This document shows, in pieces, positions 39,680 to 46,755 of a DNA stretch of 46,755 nucleotides; within the stretch, counting starts at the first letter, position 1, and each line of letters begins with the position of its first letter. The stretch lies in assembly GCA_903960915.1 (NCBI GenBank), contig CAJCCO010000139.1:1-46755 (forward strand). Direction: 5' to 3'. The notes under the pieces are model-generated. The model was given only the letters and a program-made list of their open reading frames with translations, made no database searches and was not told the DNA's origin. The DNA is from an uncultured beta proteobacterium. Its GTDB lineage: Bacteria > Pseudomonadota > Gammaproteobacteria > Burkholderiales > Burkholderiaceae_C. The position numbers and the translations under genes were made by a program.

Positions 39680-41776
39680 ATGACCACACTGTCACTGTCA
39701 ACGTTTCGACAAAGCCTGTCGCGATTCAACTTCACTGGCCTGAGCATTCCGGCTTTGGTGTTGTTGATCATGGGCATGTTGGTCGTGCCTTTGCCAGCGT
39801 TTTTGTTGGATGTACTGTTTACTTTCAATATTGCAGCGAGCTTGCTGGTCATCATGATCGCCATCAGCGTCCGCAAGCCGCTGGAATTCTCCTCGTTCCC
39901 TACCGTGCTCCTTTTTGCCACGATGCTCCGGTTGGCTCTCAATGTGGCGTCCACCCGGGTGATTCTGGTGAATGGCCATGAGGGCCATGAGTCGGCCGGC
40001 AAAGTGGTGGCGGCGTTTGGCGAGTTTGTCATTGGCGGTAATTACGTGGTGGGCTTCATCATTTTTATCATCTTGATGATTGTTAACTTCTTTGTGGTGA
40101 CCAAGGGTGCCGGCCGGGTGTCCGAGGTGAATGCCCGATTTACCCTGGATGCCATGCCGGGCAAGCAAATGGCGATTGATGCCGACCTCAATGCCGGTGT
40201 GATTGACCAAGACACGGCCAGAATGCGCCGTGCCGAGTTGTCGCAGGAGTCAGATTTCTTCGGTTCCATGGACGGTGCGTCCAAATTTGTGAGCGGTGAC
40301 GCGATTGCCGGCCTGTTGATTCTGGTGATCAATCTGGTGGGTGGCCTGGCCATTGGCATTGGCCAGCATGGCTTGTCGCTGAGCGAAGCCGGTCGTATTT
40401 ACTCTTTGCTGACCATTGGCGACGGCTTGGTCGCCCAGATTCCTTCGCTGCTGTTGTCCCTGGCCACCGCCATCATCGTGACCCGCGTGACCACCTCCGA
40501 GTCTATGACGGAGCAGGCCACCAGCCAGTTGGGCAACCCTACCGCCTTGTTTGTGACCTGCAGCATTTTGACCATTTTGGGCGTAGTGCCAGGTATGCCG
40601 CACCTCGTGTTCCTGACCCTGGCAGCAGGTACCGCCGCTCTGGGTGTCATGGTGCTGAAAAAACAGGCGGTGCCTGAAGCGACCACTGAAACAGCCGATG
40701 CCAGCGCCAAACTTGAGCAGCCCAAAGAGCTGGACTGGGAAGACCTGGACCAGGTGGACCTGGTGGGGCTTGAAATAGGTTATGGCCTGATTCCCTTGAT
40801 CAACCCTGAAACGGGTGGTCAATTGATGACCCGCGTGAAGGGCGTGCGTAAAAAGCTGTCGGCCGAGCTGGGCTTTTTGATTCAGCCGGTGCGTATTCGC
40901 GATGCTTTGAGCATTGACCCAGACAGTTACCACATTGTTTTAAAAGGTGTGATTCGCGGACGCGGCAAGATCAAGGTGGGGCGTGAATTGGCGATCAATC
41001 CGGGCCAGGTGTATGGCGCGCTGGAAGGTGTGGCCACCCAGGAGCCGGCTTTTGGCCTCGAAGCCGTCTGGATTGAACCCTCACAACGCGACCACGCCCG
41101 CACACTGGGCTATACCGTGGTGGACGCCAGCACGGCCGTAGCCACCCACTTGAACAAGGTGCTGCGCGACAACTCCTCTGATCTGTTGAGCCACGACGAA
41201 GTGCAGCAGTTGCTGGACAAGCTCAGCGCCAAGTCGCCCAAGTTGGTGGAAGACCTGGTGCCTGCCAAGCTTTCCCTGGGGGTGTTGACGCGCACCTTGC
41301 AAAACCTGTTGAATGACTCGGTCTCCATTCGCGATATGCGAACCATTGTGGAGACGCTCTCAGAGGTCAGTGCCAGAACACAAGACCCCGAACAACTGAC
41401 TGCGCTGGTACGACCCCGTCTGGGGCGCATGATTGTTCAGGGCCTGCTTGATGACAAGAACACCTTGTCCGTGATGACGCTGGACCCTGGCCTGGAGCAG
41501 CTCTTGCACAACGTGTTGCAGCAAAACGGCCAAGGCCAGATGGTGATTGAGCCCGGCCTGTCCGAACGGCTTTTTGGGGCCTTGCGAGAAGGAACCAAGG
41601 CCGTGGAAGACCAGGGACAGGCGGCTGTGCTGGTGGTGTCTCCCGCTATTCGCCCCTGGTTGGCCAAAGCGGCCCGACACCGCGTCAGTGAGCTGATGAT
41701 TCTTTCCTATAGCGAAATTCCAGATGATCAAGCGGTGAAAGTGATTCACACCGTGCATGCGGAACCCAAGCAATGA
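39680..41776 (+). CDS. flhA: Flagellar export protein FlhA
   Basis: 698 residues. About eight membrane segments in the first 330 residues, including the FHIPEP-family loop (FVVTKGAGRVSEVNARFTLD, DAMPGKQMAIDADLNAG). The cytoplasmic domain carries LGLEIGYGLIPLINPETGG-like sequence and GQGQMVIEPGLSERLF. It forms the nonameric export gate ring that docks chaperone-substrate complexes. First gene of flhA-flhF-flhG-fliA. Confidence 0.98.
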   Translation: MTTLSLSTFRQSLSRFNFTGLSIPALVLLIMGMLVVPLPAFLLDVLFTFNIAASLLVIMIAISVRKPLEFSSFPTVLLFATMLRLALNVASTRVILVNGHEGHESAGKVVAAFGEFVIGGNYVVGFIIFIILMIVNFFVVTKGAGRVSEVNARFTLDAMPGKQMAIDADLNAGVIDQDTARMRRAELSQESDFFGSMDGASKFVSGDAIAGLLILVINLVGGLAIGIGQHGLSLSEAGRIYSLLTIGDGLVAQIPSLLLSLATAIIVTRVTTSESMTEQATSQLGNPTALFVTCSILTILGVVPGMPHLVFLTLAAGTAALGVMVLKKQAVPEATTETADASAKLEQPKELDWEDLDQVDLVGLEIGYGLIPLINPETGGQLMTRVKGVRKKLSAELGFLIQPVRIRDALSIDPDSYHIVLKGVIRGRGKIKVGRELAINPGQVYGALEGVATQEPAFGLEAVWIEPSQRDHARTLGYTVVDASTAVATHLNKVLRDNSSDLLSHDEVQQLLDKLSAKSPKLVEDLVPAKLSLGVLTRTLQNLLNDSVSIRDMRTIVETLSEVSARTQDPEQLTALVRPRLGRMIVQGLLDDKNTLSVMTLDPGLEQLLHNVLQQNGQGQMVIEPGLSERLFGALREGTKAVEDQGQAAVLVVSPAIRPWLAKAARHRVSELMILSYSEIPDDQAVKVIHTVHAEPKQ

Positions 41777-41806
41777 CATTTAATCTAGATCTGAGAGCCT
41801 AAACCT

Positions 41807-43153
41807 ATGGAACTCAAACGAATTCTGGCCGCTGACACCCGAAGTGCCAACGAACGCGCCATTGCCTTGTACGGTCAAGACGTGCTGGTGATTTCCAACC
41901 ACACGGTCAATGGCCAAACCGAACTGGTGGTGGCGATTGACCTGGCCGACCCAGAGGTGGCTACCAGTCGCCCGAGGGTCGCTGCAGATACGGACGCTTT
42001 TCATCGTCAATTTTCCGAAGTTCAGGGGGTGCAACAAATTACCCCCTTTGCCAGTAAGCCTAGCGCAGCAGTGCAGGCTTCGGTACCTACAGCCTCCTAT
42101 TCTTCTTCAGCTGCATCAGCTGCATCAGCCGCATCAGCTGCTTCTGCCCCAAGCCATGAAGAAACACGCGAATACATTCGCAGCCGGGAAATTGTGGACA
42201 TGGTGCGCGACGAGCTGGCTAACTTACGCATGGAGTTCAAGCTCAACCAGCAGGTGTCTGGCTGGCAGTCCAACCTGAGCCTTTCCAGCGCCGTGCAACC
42301 GATGTTGGCGTCCCTGGTGGAGGCCGGTGTGCCCACGGGATTGCGCACCTTGTTGCTCGATTCCATTAAAAACGCGCGCAGCGAACAAGAAGCCCTGCAA
42401 GGCATTCGCAACCAACTGGGTTTTGCGCTGGGGCGCCCTGCAGCGCTGATTCCTCAGACGGGCATTCATTTGATTGCCGGGCCGTCGGGGGCTGGCAAGT
42501 CCTTGATGACTGCTCGCTTGGCCAGCCAGTTGGCCTCGCGCTTTGGGCCGCACCATGTGAGCATCATCAGCTACCAGGACCTGCGCGTGGGGGCCTGGAG
42601 CCAGACACAAATTTTGTCAGCCCAAATGGGGGTGGACTGCTTCAGTGCGCATGACCCCGCTACCTTGCGTTTGTTGCTTGGCGAGTTGTCACAACGCGGC
42701 CTGATCCTGATTGACACCCCTGGCGTGCAGATGGCAGAACGCATTGCCGAGGTGCTGGCGGTGTGTCCGCGCTGCACCTGCCACGCATTGGTGCCGGCCG
42801 ATGCATCCATTGGTACTTTGAACCGTGTGGTCCTGGGCTATGGCATTCGTTGGGACAGCCTGATGGTCAGCAAGCTCGATGAGGCTTATCATCCCTGGCC
42901 TTTGCTGCAATTTTTGTGTGACAACGACTATGGAATTTCTTTAGTGAGTGATGGCAACCTGATCACCAGTTTGCGTCTGGAGTCCACCATGGATACCTTG
43001 GTGGAAGTTGCCATTGCCCATTTGCCATTGATTGCAACCAAGGAAGCTGTATCCAGAGGTCAGGCTTATGCGCCTTACTCACCTTCACAGCGGCATTTCT
43101 CTTCCGACTCACCCTGGTTGTTGGAGACATTAAGGGGGGAGGCCCATGATTAA
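41807..43153 (+). CDS. flhF: Polar flagellar GTPase FlhF, divergent
   Basis: 448 residues. Short N-terminal B-domain, a Ser/Ala linker at about 99-116, then the NG domain: G1 GPSGAGKS (225-232), D-x-R-x-GA motif DLRVGAWSQ, G3 LIDTPG (about 301-306; SRP-type GTPases usually have DTAG), G4 SKLDEA (355-360; usually TKLDEA). The nucleotide motifs are therefore present but altered. FlhF marks the pole for flagellar assembly. It follows flhA by 30 bases and overlaps flhG by 8. Confidence 0.9.
   Translation: MELKRILAADTRSANERAIALYGQDVLVISNHTVNGQTELVVAIDLADPEVATSRPRVAADTDAFHRQFSEVQGVQQITPFASKPSAAVQASVPTASYSSSAASAASAASAASAPSHEETREYIRSREIVDMVRDELANLRMEFKLNQQVSGWQSNLSLSSAVQPMLASLVEAGVPTGLRTLLLDSIKNARSEQEALQGIRNQLGFALGRPAALIPQTGIHLIAGPSGAGKSLMTARLASQLASRFGPHHVSIISYQDLRVGAWSQTQILSAQMGVDCFSAHDPATLRLLLGELSQRGLILIDTPGVQMAERIAEVLAVCPRCTCHALVPADASIGTLNRVVLGYGIRWDSLMVSKLDEAYHPWPLLQFLCDNDYGISLVSDGNLITSLRLESTMDTLVEVAIAHLPLIATKEAVSRGQAYAPYSPSQRHFSSDSPWLLETLRGEAHD
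42107..42142. repeat. Four 9-base repeats in flhF
   Basis: Units TCAGCTGCA, TCAGCTGCA, TCAGCCGCA, TCAGCTGCT encode the Ser-Ala-Ala linker. In-frame unit-length change would alter the linker without breaking the gene. Confidence 0.8.
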
Positions 43154-43964
43154 ACGTTCACAAACCGAGGTCATTGGCATTGCCAGTGGCAAAGGGGGTG
43201 TTGGTAAAACCACGGTAGCTGTCAATCTGGCCATTGCCTTGCGCCTGATGGGTTACCGCGTCATGCTGTTTGATGCTGATTTGGGACTGGCCAACGCACA
43301 AATCGTTCTGGGTTGCCAGTGTCCCTACAACTTGAGCCATTTTTTAAGTGGCAAGAAAAAGCTTGAAGAGATCATCGTCACCTCTCGACAGGGCTTGCTG
43401 CTGGTGCCCGGCGCGTCAGGCTTGCAGGAGATGGCCTCTTTAAGCCGAGTGCAGACGGCCCGAATTGTCCAGGCCTTTAGTGCCATGGAGCAAGATCTTG
43501 ATTTTCTGATTGTGGACATGGCCGCCGGTATTGCACCGTCGGTTTTGACGTTCATGGCCGCTTGCCAGCGCCGCTTTATCGTGGCCCGCGATGACCCATC
43601 GTCAATAGCAGACGCCTACGGCACCATCAAGGTGTTGTCGGAGGAATACCATCTGGATGAGTTGTATCTGGTGCCCAATGCGGTAAAAAGCCAACTCGAA
43701 GGCCAGCGCCTGTTCAAGCGAATTAACAAGGTATGTGCCCAGTTCTTGAACCGCTCCATCCAGTATGTGGGTTCCATTGAAAATGACGAACTGATTTTGG
43801 CCGCCCATAAAAAATTCGAGCCGGTCATGGAATACGCACCTGGCAGCGGAGGCGCACGCGACTTTCGCCGACTGGCCGAGGCCAGCAGCCAACTGCCTCC
43901 TATCGCCCAGCCTTCAGGCGGTTTGGAGTTCTTTGTGGAGAGGTTGCTCCGAGTACGGACCTGA
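43146..43964 (+). CDS. flhG: MinD-like ATPase FlhG/FleN
   Basis: 272 residues. Deviant Walker A GKGGVGKTT at 15-23, switch DADLGLANAQIVLG, Walker B LDFLIVDMAAGI and the C-terminal GGLEFFVERLLR typical of FlhG. The N-terminal DQAxxLR activator motif seen in other FlhG proteins is absent; the protein begins MIKRSQTEVIGIASGKG. FlhG limits flagellar number and acts on FlhF, and FleN also restrains FleQ in Pseudomonas. It lies 12 bases before fliA. Confidence 0.95.
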   Translation: MIKRSQTEVIGIASGKGGVGKTTVAVNLAIALRLMGYRVMLFDADLGLANAQIVLGCQCPYNLSHFLSGKKKLEEIIVTSRQGLLLVPGASGLQEMASLSRVQTARIVQAFSAMEQDLDFLIVDMAAGIAPSVLTFMAACQRRFIVARDDPSSIADAYGTIKVLSEEYHLDELYLVPNAVKSQLEGQRLFKRINKVCAQFLNRSIQYVGSIENDELILAAHKKFEPVMEYAPGSGGARDFRRLAEASSQLPPIAQPSGGLEFFVERLLRVRT

Positions 43965-43976
43965 CCCCACCCCGCT

Positions 43977-44729
43977 ATGGCAGTTTCTACCCGCCTCTAC
44001 CAGGAGGTACAAAACAACAGCGAAACCTTGGTGCTCGCCCATTTGGGCATGGTCAAGCGCATTGCCCTGCACCTGAAGGTACGCATTCCCCCTTTCATGG
44101 AGCTCGATGAGCTGATTCAGGTGGGTATGTTGGGGCTGCTGGAGGCTGCCCAGGCGTTCAATCCCGACAAGGGCATTGAGTTCGAGAGTTTTGCATTTAG
44201 CCGGGTGCGTGGCGCCATACTGGACGAGGTCAGGCGCCTGTCGTTCTTGCCGCGTTCTGCCGTGGCGTTCAACAAGTCACAAAACCAGGCCTCCAACCTG
44301 CTCTCCACTGAGCTGGGGCGGGCGCCCACCCAGGCTGAATTGGCCGAGAGCATGGGTGACGATCTGGACAGTTTTCACAAAAAACGGGGCCAGGCCAAGC
44401 AGTTTGAGACCTTCTCCATGGAGGTCATGGCCGACGAGGTGATGAATATTGCGGACGAATCGTCCCGTCAGCCCGATGCCATTGTGGAGCGCAAGGAGTT
44501 CATGCAGGCGGTAGGGCAGGCCATTGGAGACCTGCCGGAACGCGATCAGTTGCTGATGTCGCTCTACTATGTTGAAGAGCTCAACCTGAAGGAAATTGGG
44601 GAAACGCTGGGCGTGACCGAATCCCGGGTGAGCCAACTTTTGACGGCCATCGTCAAAAAACTGCGCGTCAATTTGCAAATTTCTGAGCCTTTCAACCCCA
44701 AGGCACGCGCCCGCAGCGCCAAAGATTGA
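43977..44729 (+). CDS. fliA: Flagellar sigma factor FliA (sigma-28)
   Basis: 250 residues. Region 2 (LVLAHLGMVKRIALHLKVRI and ELIQVGMLGLLEAAQAFN), region 3 (SQNQASNLLSTELGRAPTQAELA) and region 4 (LNLKEIGETLGVTESRVSQLL) in order. It reads the late promoters listed here and is held by FlgM. Last gene of the flhA operon. Confidence 0.97.
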   Translation: MAVSTRLYQEVQNNSETLVLAHLGMVKRIALHLKVRIPPFMELDELIQVGMLGLLEAAQAFNPDKGIEFESFAFSRVRGAILDEVRRLSFLPRSAVAFNKSQNQASNLLSTELGRAPTQAELAESMGDDLDSFHKKRGQAKQFETFSMEVMADEVMNIADESSRQPDAIVERKEFMQAVGQAIGDLPERDQLLMSLYYVEELNLKEIGETLGVTESRVSQLLTAIVKKLRVNLQISEPFNPKARARSAKD

Positions 44730-44743
44730 CCCCTTCGGGTCAA
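44726..44743. terminator. Hairpin at the fliA stop codon
   Basis: TTGACCC, loop CTTC, GGGTCAA. The stop codon is inside the stem. On the plus strand A, not T, follows, so it is not a classical terminator. Confidence 0.4.
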
Positions 44744-44771
44744 AAAGTATGTAAATAGTGAGGCGAGCGCC

Positions 44772-44798
44772 TCAAGTTCTGCGCAGAGACGCCGATTA
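44772..44798 (+). promoter_or_regulatory. FliA (sigma-28) promoter of fliS
   Basis: TCAAG, 14 bases, GCCGATTA. A 14-base palindrome at 44760-44773 overlaps the -35 box and a 10-base palindrome sits in the spacer (44778-44787). Confidence 0.85.
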
Positions 44799-44834
44799 CT
44801 TTCAGGACTGAATAATCAGCAGGAGTAATAAGTT

Positions 44835-45251
44835 ATGCGTACACATTTCAAAGCCATGGAAACTTACGGCGCCGACAGCCGGGCCTCTCAAGCCTCGGTC
44901 GCCAACCAGGTCGATCTGATTCAAATGCTGTTTGATGGCTTGCTGGAAAGTCTCACTGCAGCCAAAGGGCACCTCAAACACGGTGCTATTCAGGAAAAAT
45001 GCAAGAGCCTCGCCCGGGCGAGCCGCATCGTGGTGGGCCTTCAAGGCGCACTCGATTTCGAAAAAGGCGGCGATCTGGCCCGCAACCTCAATGAGCTCTA
45101 CAGCTACGTGACCAAACGAATTTTGTATGCCAATGCAAAAAATGACATGGTGGCGCTGGAAGAAGTGCATGGACTCATGAACGAGATTCGCCAAGCCTGG
45201 CTGGATGTGCCGGCCCTGCTGCCCGCGCAATCGGTGCCATTGGTTCATTAA
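44835..45251 (+). CDS. fliS: Flagellin export chaperone FliS
   Basis: 138 residues, four-helix type. VDLIQMLFDGLLESLTAAKG and GALDFEKGGDLARNLNELYSYV are typical FliS. It would bind the C-terminus of the two flagellins. AGGAG precedes the ATG by about 10 bases. It lies apart from fliD, between fliA and motA. Confidence 0.94.
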   Translation: MRTHFKAMETYGADSRASQASVANQVDLIQMLFDGLLESLTAAKGHLKHGAIQEKCKSLARASRIVVGLQGALDFEKGGDLARNLNELYSYVTKRILYANAKNDMVALEEVHGLMNEIRQAWLDVPALLPAQSVPLVH

Positions 45252-45269
45252 TTGCCAGGGTGTTGGGTT

Positions 45270-45296
45270 CAAGTTCCCGTTACTGGTGCCGATCCA
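45270..45296 (+). promoter_or_regulatory. FliA (sigma-28) promoter of motAB
   Basis: TCAAG, 14 bases, GCCGATCC, in the 119-base gap between fliS and motA. Confidence 0.82.
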
Positions 45297-45370
45297 ACAA
45301 TTGGTGAAGTGAACGATGGTCTTGGTCCCGGTCCTGACGTGGATGCAAGCCATTCAACCTGGAAATTATT

Positions 45371-46234
45371 ATGTTTGGTATCGTTGGCATTGTCTTTTTG
45401 TGCGTTTGCGTGTTTGGCAGCTTTATTGTGGGTGGCGGCAGCATGGCGCCATTCATTCACGCCGCACCCATTGAAGGCTGGTGTATCTTGGGTTCAGCCA
45501 TTGGCGGCATGCTGATTGGCAACAGCCCCGATGTGGTGAAGGCGGTTGTGTCAGGCATTGGCCGCACCTTCAAAGGCTCCAAGTACCACAAGCAAGACTA
45601 CCTGAACACCATTTTTTGTGTCTCCAAGGTGATGAAGACGCTCAAAAGCGAAGGCGCTGTAGCCCTTGAGGCCCACATCGAAACCCCAGATTCAAGCGCC
45701 ATCTTCAGCGAATACCCCAACATTCTGAAAGACCATGCGCTGCTGCACCTGATCACGGACACGGTGCGTCTCATGGTGGTGTCCCAGGGCACCCTGAGCC
45801 CCATGGCGGTGGAGGAAGTGATGGACACAGCCATCAAAACCCACCACCACGACGAACTCAAAGCTTCTGACGCCATTGCCACCCTGGCCGGTGCCCTGCC
45901 TGCGCTGGGTATTGTTTCTTGCGTGATGGGCGTGGTGAAAACCATGGACGCGATTGATCAACCACCCGCTATTTTGGGTGGCTTGGTGGGTGCGGCTCTG
46001 GTGGGAACGTTTATTGGCGTGTTTTTGGCTTATGGCTTCTTTGAGCCCTTTGCCAAACGCCTAGCCCAGATCATTGAAGACGAAGCCTGCATGTACCACG
46101 TGGTCAAGCAAATCATCATTGGCACCATGCATGGTCACCCTATGCCGCTGATTCTTGAAGCTGCCCGCGTGTCTATTAGCCACCATAACCAGCCCAGCTT
46201 TGCGGACGTGTTTGACGGCCTGCGTGGTAAGTAA
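45371..46234 (+). CDS. motA: Flagellar stator protein MotA
   Basis: 287 residues, four membrane segments (about 2-20, 34-50, 170-192, 200-222). The cytoplasmic loop carries the charged region DTVRLMVVSQG, and the conserved prolines are present (GALPALGIVS and FFEPFAKRL). The H+-type stator forms an ion channel with MotB. It has its own FliA promoter. Confidence 0.97.
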   Translation: MFGIVGIVFLCVCVFGSFIVGGGSMAPFIHAAPIEGWCILGSAIGGMLIGNSPDVVKAVVSGIGRTFKGSKYHKQDYLNTIFCVSKVMKTLKSEGAVALEAHIETPDSSAIFSEYPNILKDHALLHLITDTVRLMVVSQGTLSPMAVEEVMDTAIKTHHHDELKASDAIATLAGALPALGIVSCVMGVVKTMDAIDQPPAILGGLVGAALVGTFIGVFLAYGFFEPFAKRLAQIIEDEACMYHVVKQIIIGTMHGHPMPLILEAARVSISHHNQPSFADVFDGLRGK

Positions 46235-46236
46235 GT

Positions 46237-46755
46237 ATGGCAACCCCTGAAGCTGCCCCCGTAGCCGAAGAGGCAGCACCCGCTACGGCGGGTGAGCAAG
46301 CACCGGCCGAGGCGCCGGCCGCAGCTGAGGGCTTAGCGCCCATTATTGTCATCAAGAAAATCCAGCCTGGACATGGCGGTGCCCATGGCGGTGCCTGGAA
46401 AATTGCCTTGGCCGACATGATGACCGCCATGATGGCGTTCTTCTTGCTGATGTGGATTTTGGGTGCCAGCAATGAGCAGCAGCGCAAAAGCGTGGCCGAT
46501 TATTTCAAGCCTACTTCTCATAGTGAGGTCACGATGGGCAAACTGGCGGGCTCCGACGGCTTGCTGGGTGGTCGCTCCATCATTGACCCAGCCGGCTGCC
46601 CCTTTTCTGCCACACAAACCGCACTGATGGAGCGTGTGACGCCCCGCTCAGAGGGTGGACCCACTGATAACGTTCCATCGCCCAACAGCGAGAATGCACG
46701 TGATTCAGAAAACCTGAGACCGGCCGAGAAGCAAAAATTTGTTGAAGAGTCCGAT
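46237..46755 (+). CDS. motB: Flagellar stator protein MotB, C-terminus cut by window edge
   Basis: 173 codons seen, no stop. A 35-residue Ala/Pro/Glu-rich extension precedes the usual start. Then GAWKIALADMMTAMMAFFLL: Asp60 matches the proton-carrying Asp32 of E. coli MotB. The plug/linker region (SVADYFKPTS) follows; the OmpA-like peptidoglycan-binding domain is outside. It begins two bases after motA, so coupled. Confidence 0.95.
   Translation, partial: MATPEAAPVAEEAAPATAGEQAPAEAPAAAEGLAPIIVIKKIQPGHGGAHGGAWKIALADMMTAMMAFFLLMWILGASNEQQRKSVADYFKPTSHSEVTMGKLAGSDGLLGGRSIIDPAGCPFSATQTALMERVTPRSEGGPTDNVPSPNSENARDSENLRPAEKQKFVEESD

Overview
The window is almost entirely one flagellar supercluster. 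It holds the genes for filament, cap, hook-filament junction, hook, rod, L/P rings, part of the export apparatus, the C ring (FliM, FliN), the stator (MotA and a partial MotB), the sigma factor FliA with its anti-sigma factor FlgM, and the polarity pair FlhF/FlhG. The proteins look proteobacterial, and the flagellins, the FlgB-L order and the base composition fit a Burkholderiales (Comamonadaceae-like) betaproteobacterium. This placement is inferred from protein character only. There is no rRNA, tRNA, transposase or CRISPR to anchor it.

Layout, left to right. (1) 1-4118, minus: two tandem TPR + GT41 (SPINDLY/OGT-like) glycosyltransferases; the left one runs off the window. (2) 4238-8786, minus: two short flagellins separated by a small TPR/SycD-like protein, then flaG and fliD. 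(3) 8853-21255, minus: flgBCDEFGHIJKL as one long operon, with a 1024-residue FlgE, a 920-residue FlgK and a FlgJ that has no muramidase domain. (4) 21501-22616, minus: a LysM + lytic transglycosylase gene that probably supplies the missing FlgJ activity. (5) 22809-24388, plus: flgA, flgM, flgN. (6) 24434-28032, minus: flgP-like lipoprotein, flgT-like protein, a FimV/LysM-like secreted protein, a second FliK-like protein and a stand-alone FlhB C-domain homologue. (7) 28423-29523, plus: an RpoN-dependent activator (FleQ/FlrC type) without a receiver domain. (8) 29650-39465, minus: fliK, fliLMNOPQR, flhB and then three genes coupled to flhB by ATGA overlaps or a short gap. These encode a degenerate-AAA/SPOR membrane protein, a small acidic protein and a coiled-coil membrane protein that I do not recognise. 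(9) 39680-46755, plus: flhA, flhF, flhG, fliA, fliS, motA, motB (cut by the right edge).

Regulation can be read directly from the DNA. Seven promoters share a FliA (sigma-28) pattern of TCAAG or TAAAG, 14 bases, then a GCCGAT-like box. They lie before flagellin B, flaG, fliD, flgM, flgP, fliS and motA. Several others match sigma-54 (TGGCAY-N5-TTGC): before the SycD-like gene/flagellin A, flgB, flgA, flhA and, less surely, fliL and fliK. Four of these have a 14-base GTC-N8-RAC/GGC-like element about 20-30 bases downstream of the predicted start, where FleQ sites lie at some Pseudomonas promoters. The picture is a gamma-type hierarchy: FleQ-like activator + RpoN for early and middle genes, FliA/FlgM for late genes, and FlhF/FlhG for polar placement. 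No flhDC and no fliEFGHIJ are present here, so the rest of the basal body genes must lie elsewhere.

The parts least explained by textbook flagella are the three-gene SPOR module after flhB, the FlgP/FlgT/FimV-like/FliK2/FlhB-C operon, the SycD-like protein between the flagellins, and the split FlgJ.
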